A stretch of 64,000 nucleotides of DNA, taken from contig CM051459.1 of assembly GCA_028095005.1 (NCBI GenBank), forward strand, positions 120,191,431-120,255,430, given 5' to 3'. The DNA comes from Rhynchospora pubera. Its lineage: Eukaryota; Streptophyta; Magnoliopsida; Poales; Cyperaceae. Positions 54,599 through 64,000 of the stretch are shown here, one piece after another. Under the pieces are notes generated by a model that saw only the letters and a program-made list of their open reading frames with translations, was not told the origin of the DNA and searched no databases. Position 1 is the stretch's first letter. Each line of letters opens with the position of its first letter. The position numbers were made by a program, and so were the translations under genes.

Positions 54599-56712
54599 TT
54601 AGACGGTGTTTGCCTGGGACTTGTTAAGGATGACACCCTCATACTTGACCTGGAACCACTTCATGGCATCGTCCTTGGTGACTCTGTGCTGGATTCCAAC
54701 ACGAGACTTGCACCTGCGTCTGCGTGCAACACGGTAGCCTGCACGTTCCAACACCACATAGAAATCCATACCATAGATACCAGTGGATGGATCATACCTG
54801 AAACATACAAAATTTCATTATTGTAACCTGAAGTTTATCCTGCACATGATAGGAATATGCTAAAAATTATTTACATAAAGAAAAAGAATGGCAGGATCCA
54901 GGTGGGATAGACTTCCATATCCAAAATCAATGAAAATATATATCAGAACAAAGCTCTTATTATACACGAAGGTATGGTTACACCAAGAGTAAGGAATAAA
55001 GGAGAGGAAAGAGGGCATAAGCACAACCAAACATGGGATAAACATGGGGATAGGCTCTATTCCCTCTTCCCACAACCAAACATGGAATAAAGAAGGGCAA
55101 TCTTATCCCCTCTTCCCTATTCTGGTGCGACCAAACACACCCAAATAGATTGTGTGAGACATTGGTATTATTTGGTGATATAACAAAAGGCATTTACTTG
55201 GCTTGAATGACACCATCATATTACATTTCCAAAATGCAAACAAACCAACAAGATAGAAAAGGCAATTGAGAGAAAACCATTAATATTTACAACTTGAAAG
55301 AAACAAAATGGAAATCTTACTTAATGCCAAGATCGATGTGCTCTTGAATACCAAAACCAAAGCAGCCAGTTTCGCTGAAGTTCCTCCTGAGCAGCTCATA
55401 CTCCTTCACCTTCAACCCACTCTCCAACAATTGCATGGCCTTCTCACCTCTCACTGTCACATAGCATGCAATCTTCTCATTACGCCTGATACCAAAAGAA
55501 CGCACAGTGTACCTAGCTGCAATAGTGAAGGTACCAAACTGAATTAGTTGAAAGCTGGTGATTCCACATAAAAGATAGGAGCAAATAATTAAGATAACTT
55601 CACAGTGGATATACCCTTTGAGAAGACAGGTGTCTGTCCACTCAATTGCTCCAAGACCTGGATAGTTAACAAATTGGATATGTTAGAACAGGGACAAAAC
55701 AATCTCAAATACAAGCATGTAAAATGGATATGAAATGCCAAGTGGAAGTCTGTTTACAATGCAGTAAGCCTGATACGTAGAATTTTACTACAATGTAAAC
55801 AAGGGTCAAGTTTCATATCTACAAGGATCAGAAATGGAAAACTTGTAATAAGATTTTTTTTTTTTGAAAAATCATAACAATAATTTCAAATTTTACACAA
55901 GTTTGACAACAATTATTTAATTTGGAAAGGAAAATGATACAATTACACTAGATGAAAAAAAGCATAAACTGCACATGACTAACAAAATACGATAATAATT
56001 CAGCATCTAACTAAACAAAATACTAAGCATCCAAATGTCATGACCACATGCCAGAAGAATATTAAGAATATATATACAAACGATCATGCAAAATCGATTA
56101 AACGAATGCATAGTCAACCAATACAGATGCACTAAACAAATATATTGAGGCCAATAATGTAGGCAAGTGGAACCAGATATGATAGAGAAACAAATTAATT
56201 TCAATCGAAATGAATTAAAAGTTTATAGCAGATCCAACACAGGTATAAATGTGGTTAAGCACGCAGAAATACCTTAGAATCGTCAAGATTATTTATTTTC
56301 AACAATGCAAATACAGAACCATTAAGGAATACTTTCATCCATAGCAATAACAAATAAACCCAACAAAAACCATCTCAAAATTGAAGGACGCATTACCCAT
56401 AACGCAAAAAAGTAACAACATATACAAACAGTGAATATCTGAAGACATTATGACAAAATTTGTCAGAAACGAAGGCCTCTAATTACCTTAGCGGCTCTGG
56501 TGAGGCGATCACCACTCTCTCCGACGGAGATGTTGAGAACGAGCTTCTGCACCTTTATCTCCCTCATAGCGTTCGACAACTTCTTCTCCGACGCCTATAA
56601 ATAAAACAAGGAAAAAAGAGTAAGAACAAAGTGAACATGATAGGCACAAAGAGATTAGGAGCTCAGGAGAGAAAGAGAAAGAGAAAGAGAAAGAGGTAGA
56701 GAGAGGCACCAT
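54599..56712 (-). CDS. RPL11: 60S ribosomal protein L11 (uL5)
   Basis: Five coding exons on the minus strand: 56710-56712 (ATG only), 56487-56594, 55615-55657, 55321-55516 and 54599-54797, joining to 182 residues, the usual length for plant L11. The protein starts MASEKKLSNAMREIKVQKL, continues SVGESGDRLTRAAK, VLEQLSGQTPVFSK, ARYTVRSFGIRRNEKIACYV, GCFGFGIQEHIDLGIKYDP and ends LNKSQANTV. It is a structural protein of the large ribosomal subunit and contacts 5S rRNA. An intron right after the ATG is common in plant ribosomal protein genes. All residues look conventional and all splice sites are GT-AG. A decayed partial copy lies at 25040-27595. Confidence 0.95.
54971..55142. mobile_element. MITE in the last RPL11 intron
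   Basis: GGTATGGTTACACCA and the inverse of TGGTGCGACCAAACACACC form imperfect ends. The interior has AACCAAACATGG twice and complementary AGGGAAGAGG/CCTCTTCCC arms. Confidence 0.45.
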
Positions 56713-56797
56713 TGTAGAGATCTGAGGAGGAGGCTGCGCAACGAAGAGTGTGGGAAGGAGGCGGCGGCTTTAGAAGGAGTCTAATTATATGGGTGTA

Positions 56798-56806
56798 AAA
56801 CCCTAG
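56798..56806 (-). promoter_or_regulatory. telo-box-like motif of RPL11
   Basis: AAACCCTAG about 90 bases upstream of the ATG matches the telo-box core common in plant ribosomal protein promoters. TGGGCT (site-II-like) occurs at 56904, 57243, 57265 and 57304. The last three lie beyond the hAT MITE. Confidence 0.5.
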
Positions 56807-56958
56807 CTCCAAGCCACTTTATATGTCTTCTGTGGCAAATAACTCTGTAGACCGGTATACGAATAAACTATGTTATATGTAAAATGAATGGGCATTTTTT
56901 TTTTGGGCTCAGTTTGTATGAGTTATTATAGTTTGAAATTTTAACGCAGAGTAGTGGG

Positions 56959-57237
56959 TATGGCTGCATAACGTCTAAAACGACCACGAAAACGGTCGAT
57001 TTCGTTAACCGTTTCGTTTTAAAACGAAATTGATCATCCATTTGCGTTAACCGTTTCGTCCAAGACGAAACGGTCGAAATCACGAAAATACCACGAAAAT
57101 ACACATGGACGAAACTGTTCTAAGCTTTCGTTAACCGTTTCGTTTATAAAACGCAACAAAAAATCTTAACCGTTTCGTTTCGTTTTGGACGAAACGAAAC
57201 GAAAGGACGGTCGAAACGGTGACCGTTTTCACCCCTA
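56959..57237. mobile_element. Non-autonomous hAT element in the RPL11 promoter
   Basis: Ends TATGGCTGCATAACG / GTTTTCACCCCTA. A perfect 8-bp TSD GTAGTGGG lies at 56951-56958 and 57238-57245. Length 279 bp. The inside is built of ACCGTTTCGT and ACGAAACGGT words. Confidence 0.88.
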
Positions 57238-57340
57238 GTAGTGGGCTATTTAACATGTTTTAAGTAATGGGCTCAGAAGCCATTACTAAAGTATTATAAT
57301 TTCAATGGGCTTCAATACTCATAAACAAATTGATATTATA

Positions 57341-57380
57341 CTAGCAGCAGTGCCCGCTCAATGTGCGGGCAATTCTTTAT
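57341..57380 (-). mobile_element. Helitron 3' terminus
   Basis: On the minus strand: GCCCGCACATTGAGCGGGC (perfect 6-bp stem) followed by ACTGCTGCTAG and then T. Same family terminus as the Helitron ending at 42495. The body should extend to the right, but I could not find a TCTCTA-type 5' end, so its length is unknown. Confidence 0.75.
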
Positions 57381-58540
57381 TTGATATATTTTAAAAAGTT
57401 AAAGATTTAATAGCTGTGTTGGTTGCACAATGTAGAATGAATTATGTCATCTGTACTCATCACAAAATTTTATTTTAACGAATTAAAGAATCATCAAAAT
57501 CAAATCAAAACAAACAAAATACATTCTGATTCATTTTAGTATTTTACCGACCAATATTACATGATAGGTCTTCTAATAAGTCGGTTTGTTCTTTCTCTAG
57601 AAAGTTTAGTTATTCGAAAATTAATATTTAATGTTGTACACAAGAAATCTCACACTTTCGAAATTGAAATCAATTTTCCAATGCTATTGTTATTTTTATC
57701 AGACACGTCATATTATAGCAATAATAATTACCATTTCGTAAAAATTGAGAAGACAATTGAACTAAAATCAACAAAAAGTAACAATTCCAAGGTGAATAAA
57801 TCAAAATAATCCTTTAAGCTGTGCAGTAGTTAGATTGAAAAAAAAAATCAAAACATATGAGAACCAAAATCTTGATTAGAAAATCAGTAGACCTGATGGG
57901 CCAAAGGCTCGTAGACCAATATCACAAACCATATTACAAGATGAGTTTTCCGATGGTGAATACGAAAAAAAAAATCGAAATCAAATCAAATATGAGCCCA
58001 GCAACAACAATAAAGTAACTCCCCATATCTGACTCGCACCTGTTCTTCTTCCTTTTCCTCAAATTACTTGTGAAATATATGTTTTTCCCATGACAAAATG
58101 GTACAGTACCAGATCCTTAACCTCAAGGGTATAAATAATTTTTTAGATCATTATCATTATGTATAGAAATACACAAAGAATCTCAACAACAAAAAATACT
58201 GAATTTGCATGGATTATCATGCAAGTTTCTCCATCCAAAGAAGGCACAAGTGCATCTGAATTATATCAATTATAATTTCCGATCCATGCAGTGTTGCTGG
58301 TTCAAGCAATATGTAGATTGCAAAGTTAAAATTTTATTCCATGCAACACAAAATTGAAATTATATAGGCATGCAAATGTAGAATATGATTTGAAAAATAA
58401 TTACCAACTCATCTCCTGTAAGACAATTATCATTTTCTAGGTAATTCTTTCACGAAATACAATTAGTTTCGCCCCAAACCTGGTTGCCACTACTCAAATT
58501 GTTCTATAAACATCTTATAGAGAATCCCCAGAAGCAAAAC
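57381..58540. other. AT-rich, unassigned, possibly Helitron body
   Basis: No protein family or repeat recognised; several poly-A runs. Confidence 0.4.
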
Positions 58541-58599
58541 ATTATGAATAATTATAATTTATAAAGCAATTTTGTCCAGATAGCAAATACAAATTTCAG

Positions 58600-60355
58600 A
58601 CTTATCCAACTATCTTCACATAGGAGTTTGAACCTGATTTGAGGATTGAACTTAATTTCTTCCCAAAGCCTGGTACAAGGCCAGCTTGAATAGCAGGATC
58701 CAGCTCCAACCATTTCTGAATGAATAAAAAAAATATCAGCAAACATCAACCCATTGACAAGTAACAAATTAGTAGTAGGTTTTAAGAAGAACCAGGGGAC
58801 TTATGATTCCCAATTACTATAGAGATTATATTTCTTTAAATTAAATCATCTTGTTGTTTTCATCATAATGAGAAAAAAATGGAAAAAAAGGGAAACCTAA
58901 TACATACTGGCATTGACAAAGAACTTGACAGATGGGCCACCGAGAGCTTTTTAGCATCCAAAGTTGTAGATCCTTTGCCTTCCTAACAGAAAAAGGCAAT
59001 AATTTTTTTTCCTTTTAGATAAAAGGAAAGGCGTAGAAAAAATTACTGATAAATATTTATATTTATCTTAATGATTAATTATATATTGTGCCCTGTCTAT
59101 CATATCTTCACTCAGAATTTATACCGATGATAAGAAACACACATTCACCTGACAACCCACATATTTTGTTTACATTCACCTGACAACCCACATAACCAGT
59201 TAAAGTCAAAACGAAACCTTGAAGAATGTTTTGTCAAAGTTTAACACCTAATAAAAATTAATATAACAAATTATGAGTTCTCATACACGTTCTTTTTTTT
59301 TTTTGAAACACATCCTTAAGAGACTGGTTCTACAAACTTTTTACAGTTTAGTCCATTCAAACAGTAAGAAAACAATTAATTTTGTACATAATGAAAAACC
59401 TAATTAAAAAGTTCTAGATAAGTGTATCTAATCTTTATTGAAATTAAACACATATTGCCACAAACAGACCCTTTAAAAGGCAAGCTTCAACGATTCACCA
59501 ACAATCTTCTGGTCTGACACCAGTTTTCTATATTCATTAGATGTTTAATTTTGCGACATTGTGTAAAACTATTTGCAAAAAGCCAAAAAGAAATGACATA
59601 AATAGCTCACCAAAATAGCATATAAGGTCTAAACTCGTTGAACAGAGAAATGAATGTATCTGACCATAAGTTTTTTTTTTTGAGGTGTATCTTGTCAGCT
59701 CGGTATTGGCCTCTAACAACTTTGCTTGGTTATCTTCACTCCCTGTTAAACTGATGTTAAATTTACTCACAGTAATAGTTAAAAATAAAATGAAACCATA
59801 AGTGGATATCTCACGAGCAAACTCATATACTCTTAAAAACCAGTGTTTTTTCTTTGTATCAGGCTCCTCTGGTGTACTCTCTGACGAATTACTACACAAC
59901 ATCACTTGACAAGTAGGCCGCTGAAGACCAACAAGAAAGCTACCTAAAATCTCCCCAGTTACAGCCAATATACATAATCTATGCTCATACCAAGGAAAAA
60001 AATAATATATTAACAAAAAAGAAATTAACATGGCAATAAACACCATCATAACGCCCACCCCAAAAATTAACATGGCAATAAACATCAATCGATGGGTTCT
60101 CTTCAGTGATGATAGCGAGGCCATTGAAGTTACAACAATCAACGTTAATATCTAGACACACTGGAGAAAGAATATGCAAAAAAGTACAGCTATAAACTTC
60201 AAACATCTATATCAAACCTCGATAAGGGCATCTCCCTTTGATAACTCCTCTTTAAGTTTTCGGTCACTTGTAAGGAATCAGCAGTATAAAACCCCAGTTG
60301 AACCTGATTCTGAGCCAACAGTTGATCTTGCCTCGCCAGAGTTCAGAGCTTTCTA
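58600..60355 (-). pseudogene. Decayed multi-exon gene of unknown family
   Basis: Exon-like pieces on the minus strand: KWLELDPAIQAGLVPGFGKK (58620-58720), GKGSTTLDAKKLSVAHLSSS (58905-58985), EDNQAKLLEANTELTR (about 59700-59745), STPEEPDTKKKHWFLRVYEF near 59850, and RKLKEELSKGDALIE near 60220-60260, a coiled-coil-like sequence. Frames between them are interrupted and splice sites incomplete. I do not recognise the family. A 201-codon frame at 59537-60142 spans several of these pieces but reads through apparent intron sequence. Confidence 0.3.
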
Positions 60356-60752
60356 AGCTAGGAGTTAATAGCCTTAAGTTTAGCCTGCAAATTTTTTTGG
60401 TTCAATGAAACAGTAGGATGAGACTATCGTCTCCCTACCTTCAAAAAAAAAAACATATTATCCTAAAAGGCATATATTGTGCCACCTGATATCTCATATT
60501 TATATCGATATTTTGACCATACTTTACATCGAAATTGTGACTAAAACCATGATTTTATCTTGTTCTTCTGTTTGTTTGTTAGATTTGGCACTGTCGTTGT
60601 GTTTTGTTTTATCTTTATAGGAAATCTTGAAAAACGACAAGGAAACGACAAATTCGATGGCTAGACGACTCATTCCTAGCCTAGATCAAACCTCAACTCA
60701 ACCCGATGCACCGTCTACACACAAAGCCAATCAATCCACAGTCTACCTCAGC

Positions 60753-61851
60753 AATCCGGTCCGGGTTAGATGTAATTCGGACTGGATCTTTGTGCAACAA
60801 CAAACCAGTGGGAACAATCCGGTCCGGATTATCCTCAATCCGGTCCGGATTGCTATATCTGGAAGTTTCTGGTCGGGATTTGAAAGCAATTTCTCTTTTG
60901 GAAAGGCACTTTATGGCGTTTTCTCCTTATGGAAAGTGACCTAGCACATCCAGACAGGCAGAAGGGAGGTATTTGGGCGTGCTCCAAGTATAGAAGGGAG
61001 ATATCTTTCATTCCCAAGCAATCTTTCTCTCTCTCCTCAGATCCAGATCTGGTTTTTGCTCTCTCTCTGCCCATGGGCAGAGGGAGAGAGGCGATTCTCT
61101 CATCTTTGGCGACTAAGGCAGGAGGGGGTGCGACTTGGAGGCTCAACCATGCTGTTACAACGAGTTCCAAGGTCTCAAAGAGTCCTAGCGCTGGCGGTAG
61201 AGACGGGTTTTGAGAATTTGGCTAATTGGTTGTATCTCATGATTTTTCTCTTTTCTTTGATTTGTTCTTGTTCATCTATTGTTATTTGCATGGATTTTAT
61301 TAGTATGTTAGGCTAAACTTCTTGCTTTAGGGGTAAATGTAGTTTAGGGTTTGGTTTGCTTGATTTACTCTTTTGGTTGATGGAAGAAGTCAATTACCTT
61401 TGGGAGTTTTATTGATTTGCTCGTGTTTTGTGTTTATTATTACTTGTGTTGCTCTGCTTGTGTATGGCCGCACTTGTTTGAGACATCAACTCATTATAAT
61501 AACTGAACCTTTCACTAGTATTTCGAGGTAGGTCAATGGCGAAAGTCGACCAGTTAGTAACCAAAAGTAAACACTTCTAATTAGGCGAAAGTCTAAGTTA
61601 GATATCTCGCAGAAAACCAATTGTAAACTCGAATAGGTCCACCGGCAAACGAAAGTTGAGGGTGCAATGCATTCGATGAGGGTTAACACTAGGTTCTATA
61701 CCAAATACCGTACCCAATAAGTGACAGCAAAGGGTTAGGGAGTTTAGGTATGGCTAGATGGATCCTTGACTTGAATAAATCAGCGATTGAGTAAATCACA
61801 GCATTCACGCAGTGGAATCCGGACCGGATTGGCCACAATCCGGACCGGATT
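60753..61851. repeat. AATCCGGTCCGGATT palindromes in the Gypsy LTR
   Basis: Five copies in two clusters: 60753, 60816 and 60837 (first one imperfect), then 61816 and 61837 in the inverse form AATCCGGACCGGATT. Each is a 15-base palindrome around one central base. Confidence 0.85.
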
Positions 61852-62212
61852 AGTGAAACAGAGACACGAAAGTGGTATGTTTTGCAACCCTGCGACCAAA
61901 CCTAAGTGAAATCGAACCCTAAAGCACTTTTCGCATTATATATTAAACCGTTAGAAAATCCAAAAAAATATTTACTTGAATTGTTTTGCATTTCATCCAT
62001 ATTTGCACTTGCATCACGTTTTTTTTTCCTTCGTTTATTCGGATTGTGACACAACTACTTTTCTCTCTTTTTTTTATCGTCTAGCTTTAGCGAACCAATA
62101 AGAATTAGTATTCATCACCATCTCTGTGGGATCGACACATTTGCTTTACTACGAACGTCTAGTCGAGTACAAGGTTAATTTGTTTGACCCTGGTTTACAC
62201 CTCGATCAAAAA

Positions 62213-62230
62213 TGGCGCCGCTGCCGGGGA
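62213..62230 (+). promoter_or_regulatory. Gypsy primer binding site
   Basis: TGGCGCCGCTGCCGGGGA differs by one base from the tRNA-Asp-type site (TGGCGCCGTTGCCGGGGA) usual in plant Athila/Tat elements. Confidence 0.85.
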
Positions 62231-62321
62231 TGGTAGCATGATATTAATTCCTTATTTTAGTACCTAAAGACTAGATTTTATTTATTTATTTTATATAAAA
62301 AAAAATTTCACTTGTGTCACC

Positions 62322-63497
62322 ATGTTTCACTCTTTTCAGGAATTTGATCACGATATGGAGGACAATTGGAGTGAGTACCATGACCCTTGCACTTATCAAA
62401 TGGAACATGCACCACATGAAACGACGAGACCCGAATTTTCCATGGCTCGACTAAGGCATCAAGCTAATGTGGTGAACAACGTAATAAGGACAACACTTGG
62501 GGAAGGACACTATGACACGAGACATGCAAGTGCTAGAGCACCATCGGTCGCACGAAATAGGCACTTGGGTGTGCACTCGGCCGCCCACTCGACTACATGG
62601 CAAGCCGAACGCCTTGGAACAAGACCCACACATAGTGCATACAACTCTGGTTTGACTAATAACCCTAGTTTCTCTTGTTATAATGAAAGATCAATGTCTC
62701 GACATGACTCTAGGTCAACTTTCTTTTCTGAAACTTATAGTTCTCAATTACCTTTGCAAACGTCAAGTGATGAATTAATCTTTTATGATTTTATGGTCTA
62801 TCAAACAAAGCAAAATGAGGAAATTGTTAGAAGAATGAATTCTCTAGCATCTAAGTTCAACAATCTTGACAAATATGCCACACAACTAGAAAAGATGCTT
62901 GAGAATAAAATTGTCCAAGAAACATGTTCCTCATACAGATCACAAGAAGAACAAAATGATACAATGACGTTGCAAGGTAATGAAGAATTAGAAAGTTTTA
63001 GTTCTCTAAAAGAAATTGCAATTTGCTACGAGACTGATAGTGATGATGACATACAATTTGAAACAAATGAAAAACAAGAGAAAATTGTAGAACCAAAGTA
63101 TGTATCACCTTCGCCTATTGTCCTTCCTGTTTTCATTCCACTTAGATTAACTTACATTGAAAAATCTAATGAGTTGGAATTTAAGGATCCTCCAATAGCT
63201 TCCATTATTGATGTATCTGAGAAGAAAGAAGATGGTGATAATCCTCTCAAAGTCGAGGCATCCGACGTGACAATTGATGAGTTCACCAAATTCGACTTGA
63301 GCCCACAACTTGAGAAATGCTTGGAGAATACCAATGCGATGAATGGTAGCAATCCGCAAATCAAGTATAGCATCACAGTCGGACCGACCATGCACACAAC
63401 CACGAAGGAAGACACTAAGCATGTTTCAAGAATCTCGCTCATTCATTTTTGGAAGAACTACGATGCTTTCACTGGGCGCAAAGTGAAGATAAGATGA
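62322..63497 (+). CDS. ORF of the non-autonomous Gypsy element
   Basis: 391 residues starting MFHSFQEFDHDMEDNW, 92 bases after the PBS, so in gag position. It is polar. A heptad-like segment (EEIVRRMNSLASKFNNLDKYATQLEKMLENK, residues ~165-195) suggests a coiled coil and resembles the region after the zinc knuckle of Athila gag. Then comes an acidic part (ETDSDDDIQFETNEKQEK). No capsid core, zinc knuckle, protease or RT is present. It is probably a fused remnant of gag N-terminus and a late gag/pol piece. The frame is intact, and whether it is used is unknown. Confidence 0.55.
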   Translation: MFHSFQEFDHDMEDNWSEYHDPCTYQMEHAPHETTRPEFSMARLRHQANVVNNVIRTTLGEGHYDTRHASARAPSVARNRHLGVHSAAHSTTWQAERLGTRPTHSAYNSGLTNNPSFSCYNERSMSRHDSRSTFFSETYSSQLPLQTSSDELIFYDFMVYQTKQNEEIVRRMNSLASKFNNLDKYATQLEKMLENKIVQETCSSYRSQEEQNDTMTLQGNEELESFSSLKEIAICYETDSDDDIQFETNEKQEKIVEPKYVSPSPIVLPVFIPLRLTYIEKSNELEFKDPPIASIIDVSEKKEDGDNPLKVEASDVTIDEFTKFDLSPQLEKCLENTNAMNGSNPQIKYSITVGPTMHTTTKEDTKHVSRISLIHFWKNYDAFTGRKVKIR

Positions 63498-64000
63498 AAT
63501 TGAGAGGTGGTCAAGCTAGTGACCTAAAATAAGCGCTTCTTGGGAGGCAACCCAAGAAATTTTCACTTTATTATTTTACATTTTGCTATCTTTACTTGTT
63601 GTTAAAAAAAACAAAAAAAAGGTCATGGTTGGTTTGATTTAATTGTTGGATATGCAGGTTTGATTCATTGTGGGTGTCCTACTTGCAACTCGCGCTAGAG
63701 CACCACGGTAGAGCAACAAAGAAACACATGACCCACGCACGACCTCATGCGAGTTGCATGCCACAAGAAGATTAGATGTGTATGTCGATTGCTTTGTCGT
63801 TGCCCAACGCCAAACAGTGCCGAACTCATGCCGAGAATCATGCTTTGATCCGGTTATTTTTCTTTTTCCTCCTCTTTATTTTTCTTTGTGTTGCATTGAG
63901 GACAATGCTGTGCTTTAAGTTTAAGGGGGAGGAAGGAAAAACGAAACAAACACGAAAATCTTTGAAAATTTTGTGGAAAACTCGAAAAATCTGAAATTTT
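63498..64000 (+). other. 3' untranslated part of the Gypsy element
   Basis: AAGCGCTTCTTGGGAGGCAACCCAAG (hairpin), GAGGACAATG and GTTTAAGGGGGAGG are seen in order. The window ends before any recognisable 3' LTR. Confidence 0.6.

Larger units (their letters stand above)
60570..64000 (+). mobile_element. Ty3/Gypsy retrotransposon (Athila/Tat-like), left part, non-autonomous
   Basis: A PBS (TGGCGCCGCTGCCGGGGA, tRNA-Asp type) at 62213-62230 follows an LTR ending CTCGATCA near 62207. The LTR start is unclear, perhaps near 60570. One ORF follows (62322-63497), then GGGAGGCAACCCA at about 63542 and ATTGAGGACAATG with AAGGGGGAGG at 63895-63932, words typical of the 3' part of such elements. The whole pol region is missing between them. 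The 3' LTR would be beyond the window. Confidence 0.75.

Noticed and set aside
59537..60142. 201-codon minus-strand frame with hydrophobic stretches as a membrane protein
   Set aside because: It joins short exon-like pieces with AT-rich intron-like sequence; the hydrophobic parts are probably translated intron.
60627..60944. 105-codon frame with NPVRI repeats
   Set aside because: The repeats are the AATCCGGTCCGGATT palindromes of the Gypsy LTR read as codons.

Overview
The window is a gene-poor, transposon-dominated piece of a flowering-plant nuclear genome, most likely a eudicot. The evidence is a plant-type RPL11 gene with an intron directly after its ATG, two berberine-bridge-enzyme-like (BBE-like) genes, a MATH-BTB gene, a plant phytoglobin fragment, and plant-specific transposon families (CACTA, Sirevirus-like Copia, Helitron, hAT and PIF-like MITEs). 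I cannot name the species. Everything was read by eye; exon edges come from GT/AG sites that keep the frame.

Host genes are few. An apparently intact MATH-BTB gene lies at 7260-8252 (+), an intact BBE-like oxidoreductase at 52256-53833 (-) and an intact five-exon RPL11 at 54599-56712 (-). Decayed copies of the same three genes occur elsewhere: MATH-BTB tails at 5052 and 27598, a BBE-like copy with one frameshift at 22567-24142, and RPL11 pieces at 25040-27595. Their order suggests an old tandem duplication of a MATH-BTB / BBE-like / RPL11 block, with a chimeric junction near 27595.

Layout. 1-5051: right part of a CACTA element (CACTA-1), apparently a head-to-tail dimer carrying two antisense DUF4283-like ORFs, inserted in a MATH-BTB copy. 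5052-10798: MATH-BTB region. 10799-22069: a full-length CACTA element (CACTA-2; TSD TAC) with a broken TNPD transposase, two small ORFs (one ending in tandem SUMO-interacting motifs) and an intact 12-exon gene joining a Transposase_24-type region to a ULP1-type cysteine protease. 22070-28312: BBE-like and RPL11 pseudogenes with insertions. 28313-42495: a Helitron carrying gene fragments (one phytoglobin), itself invaded by a young 10.2-kb Sirevirus-type Copia element (30167-40371, TSD GTGGT). 42496-52250: decayed flank copies, hAT-type MITEs with 8-bp TSDs, a SINE and a 1-kb-arm inverted repeat. 52256-56712: BBE-like and RPL11. 57341-64000: a Helitron terminus, a decayed unknown gene and the left part of a Ty3/Gypsy element that runs off the window.

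A recurring theme is arrays of short palindromes, a different one in each element family: CTGTAACGGTTATT in CACTA, GCGTTGTACAACGC in the Copia LTR and before its third ORF, AATCCGGTCCGGATT in the Gypsy LTR, and ACTCGAGT, GACGGTCC or CGTTTCGT types in the hAT MITEs. The most interesting candidate system is the SUMO-related module of CACTA-2.
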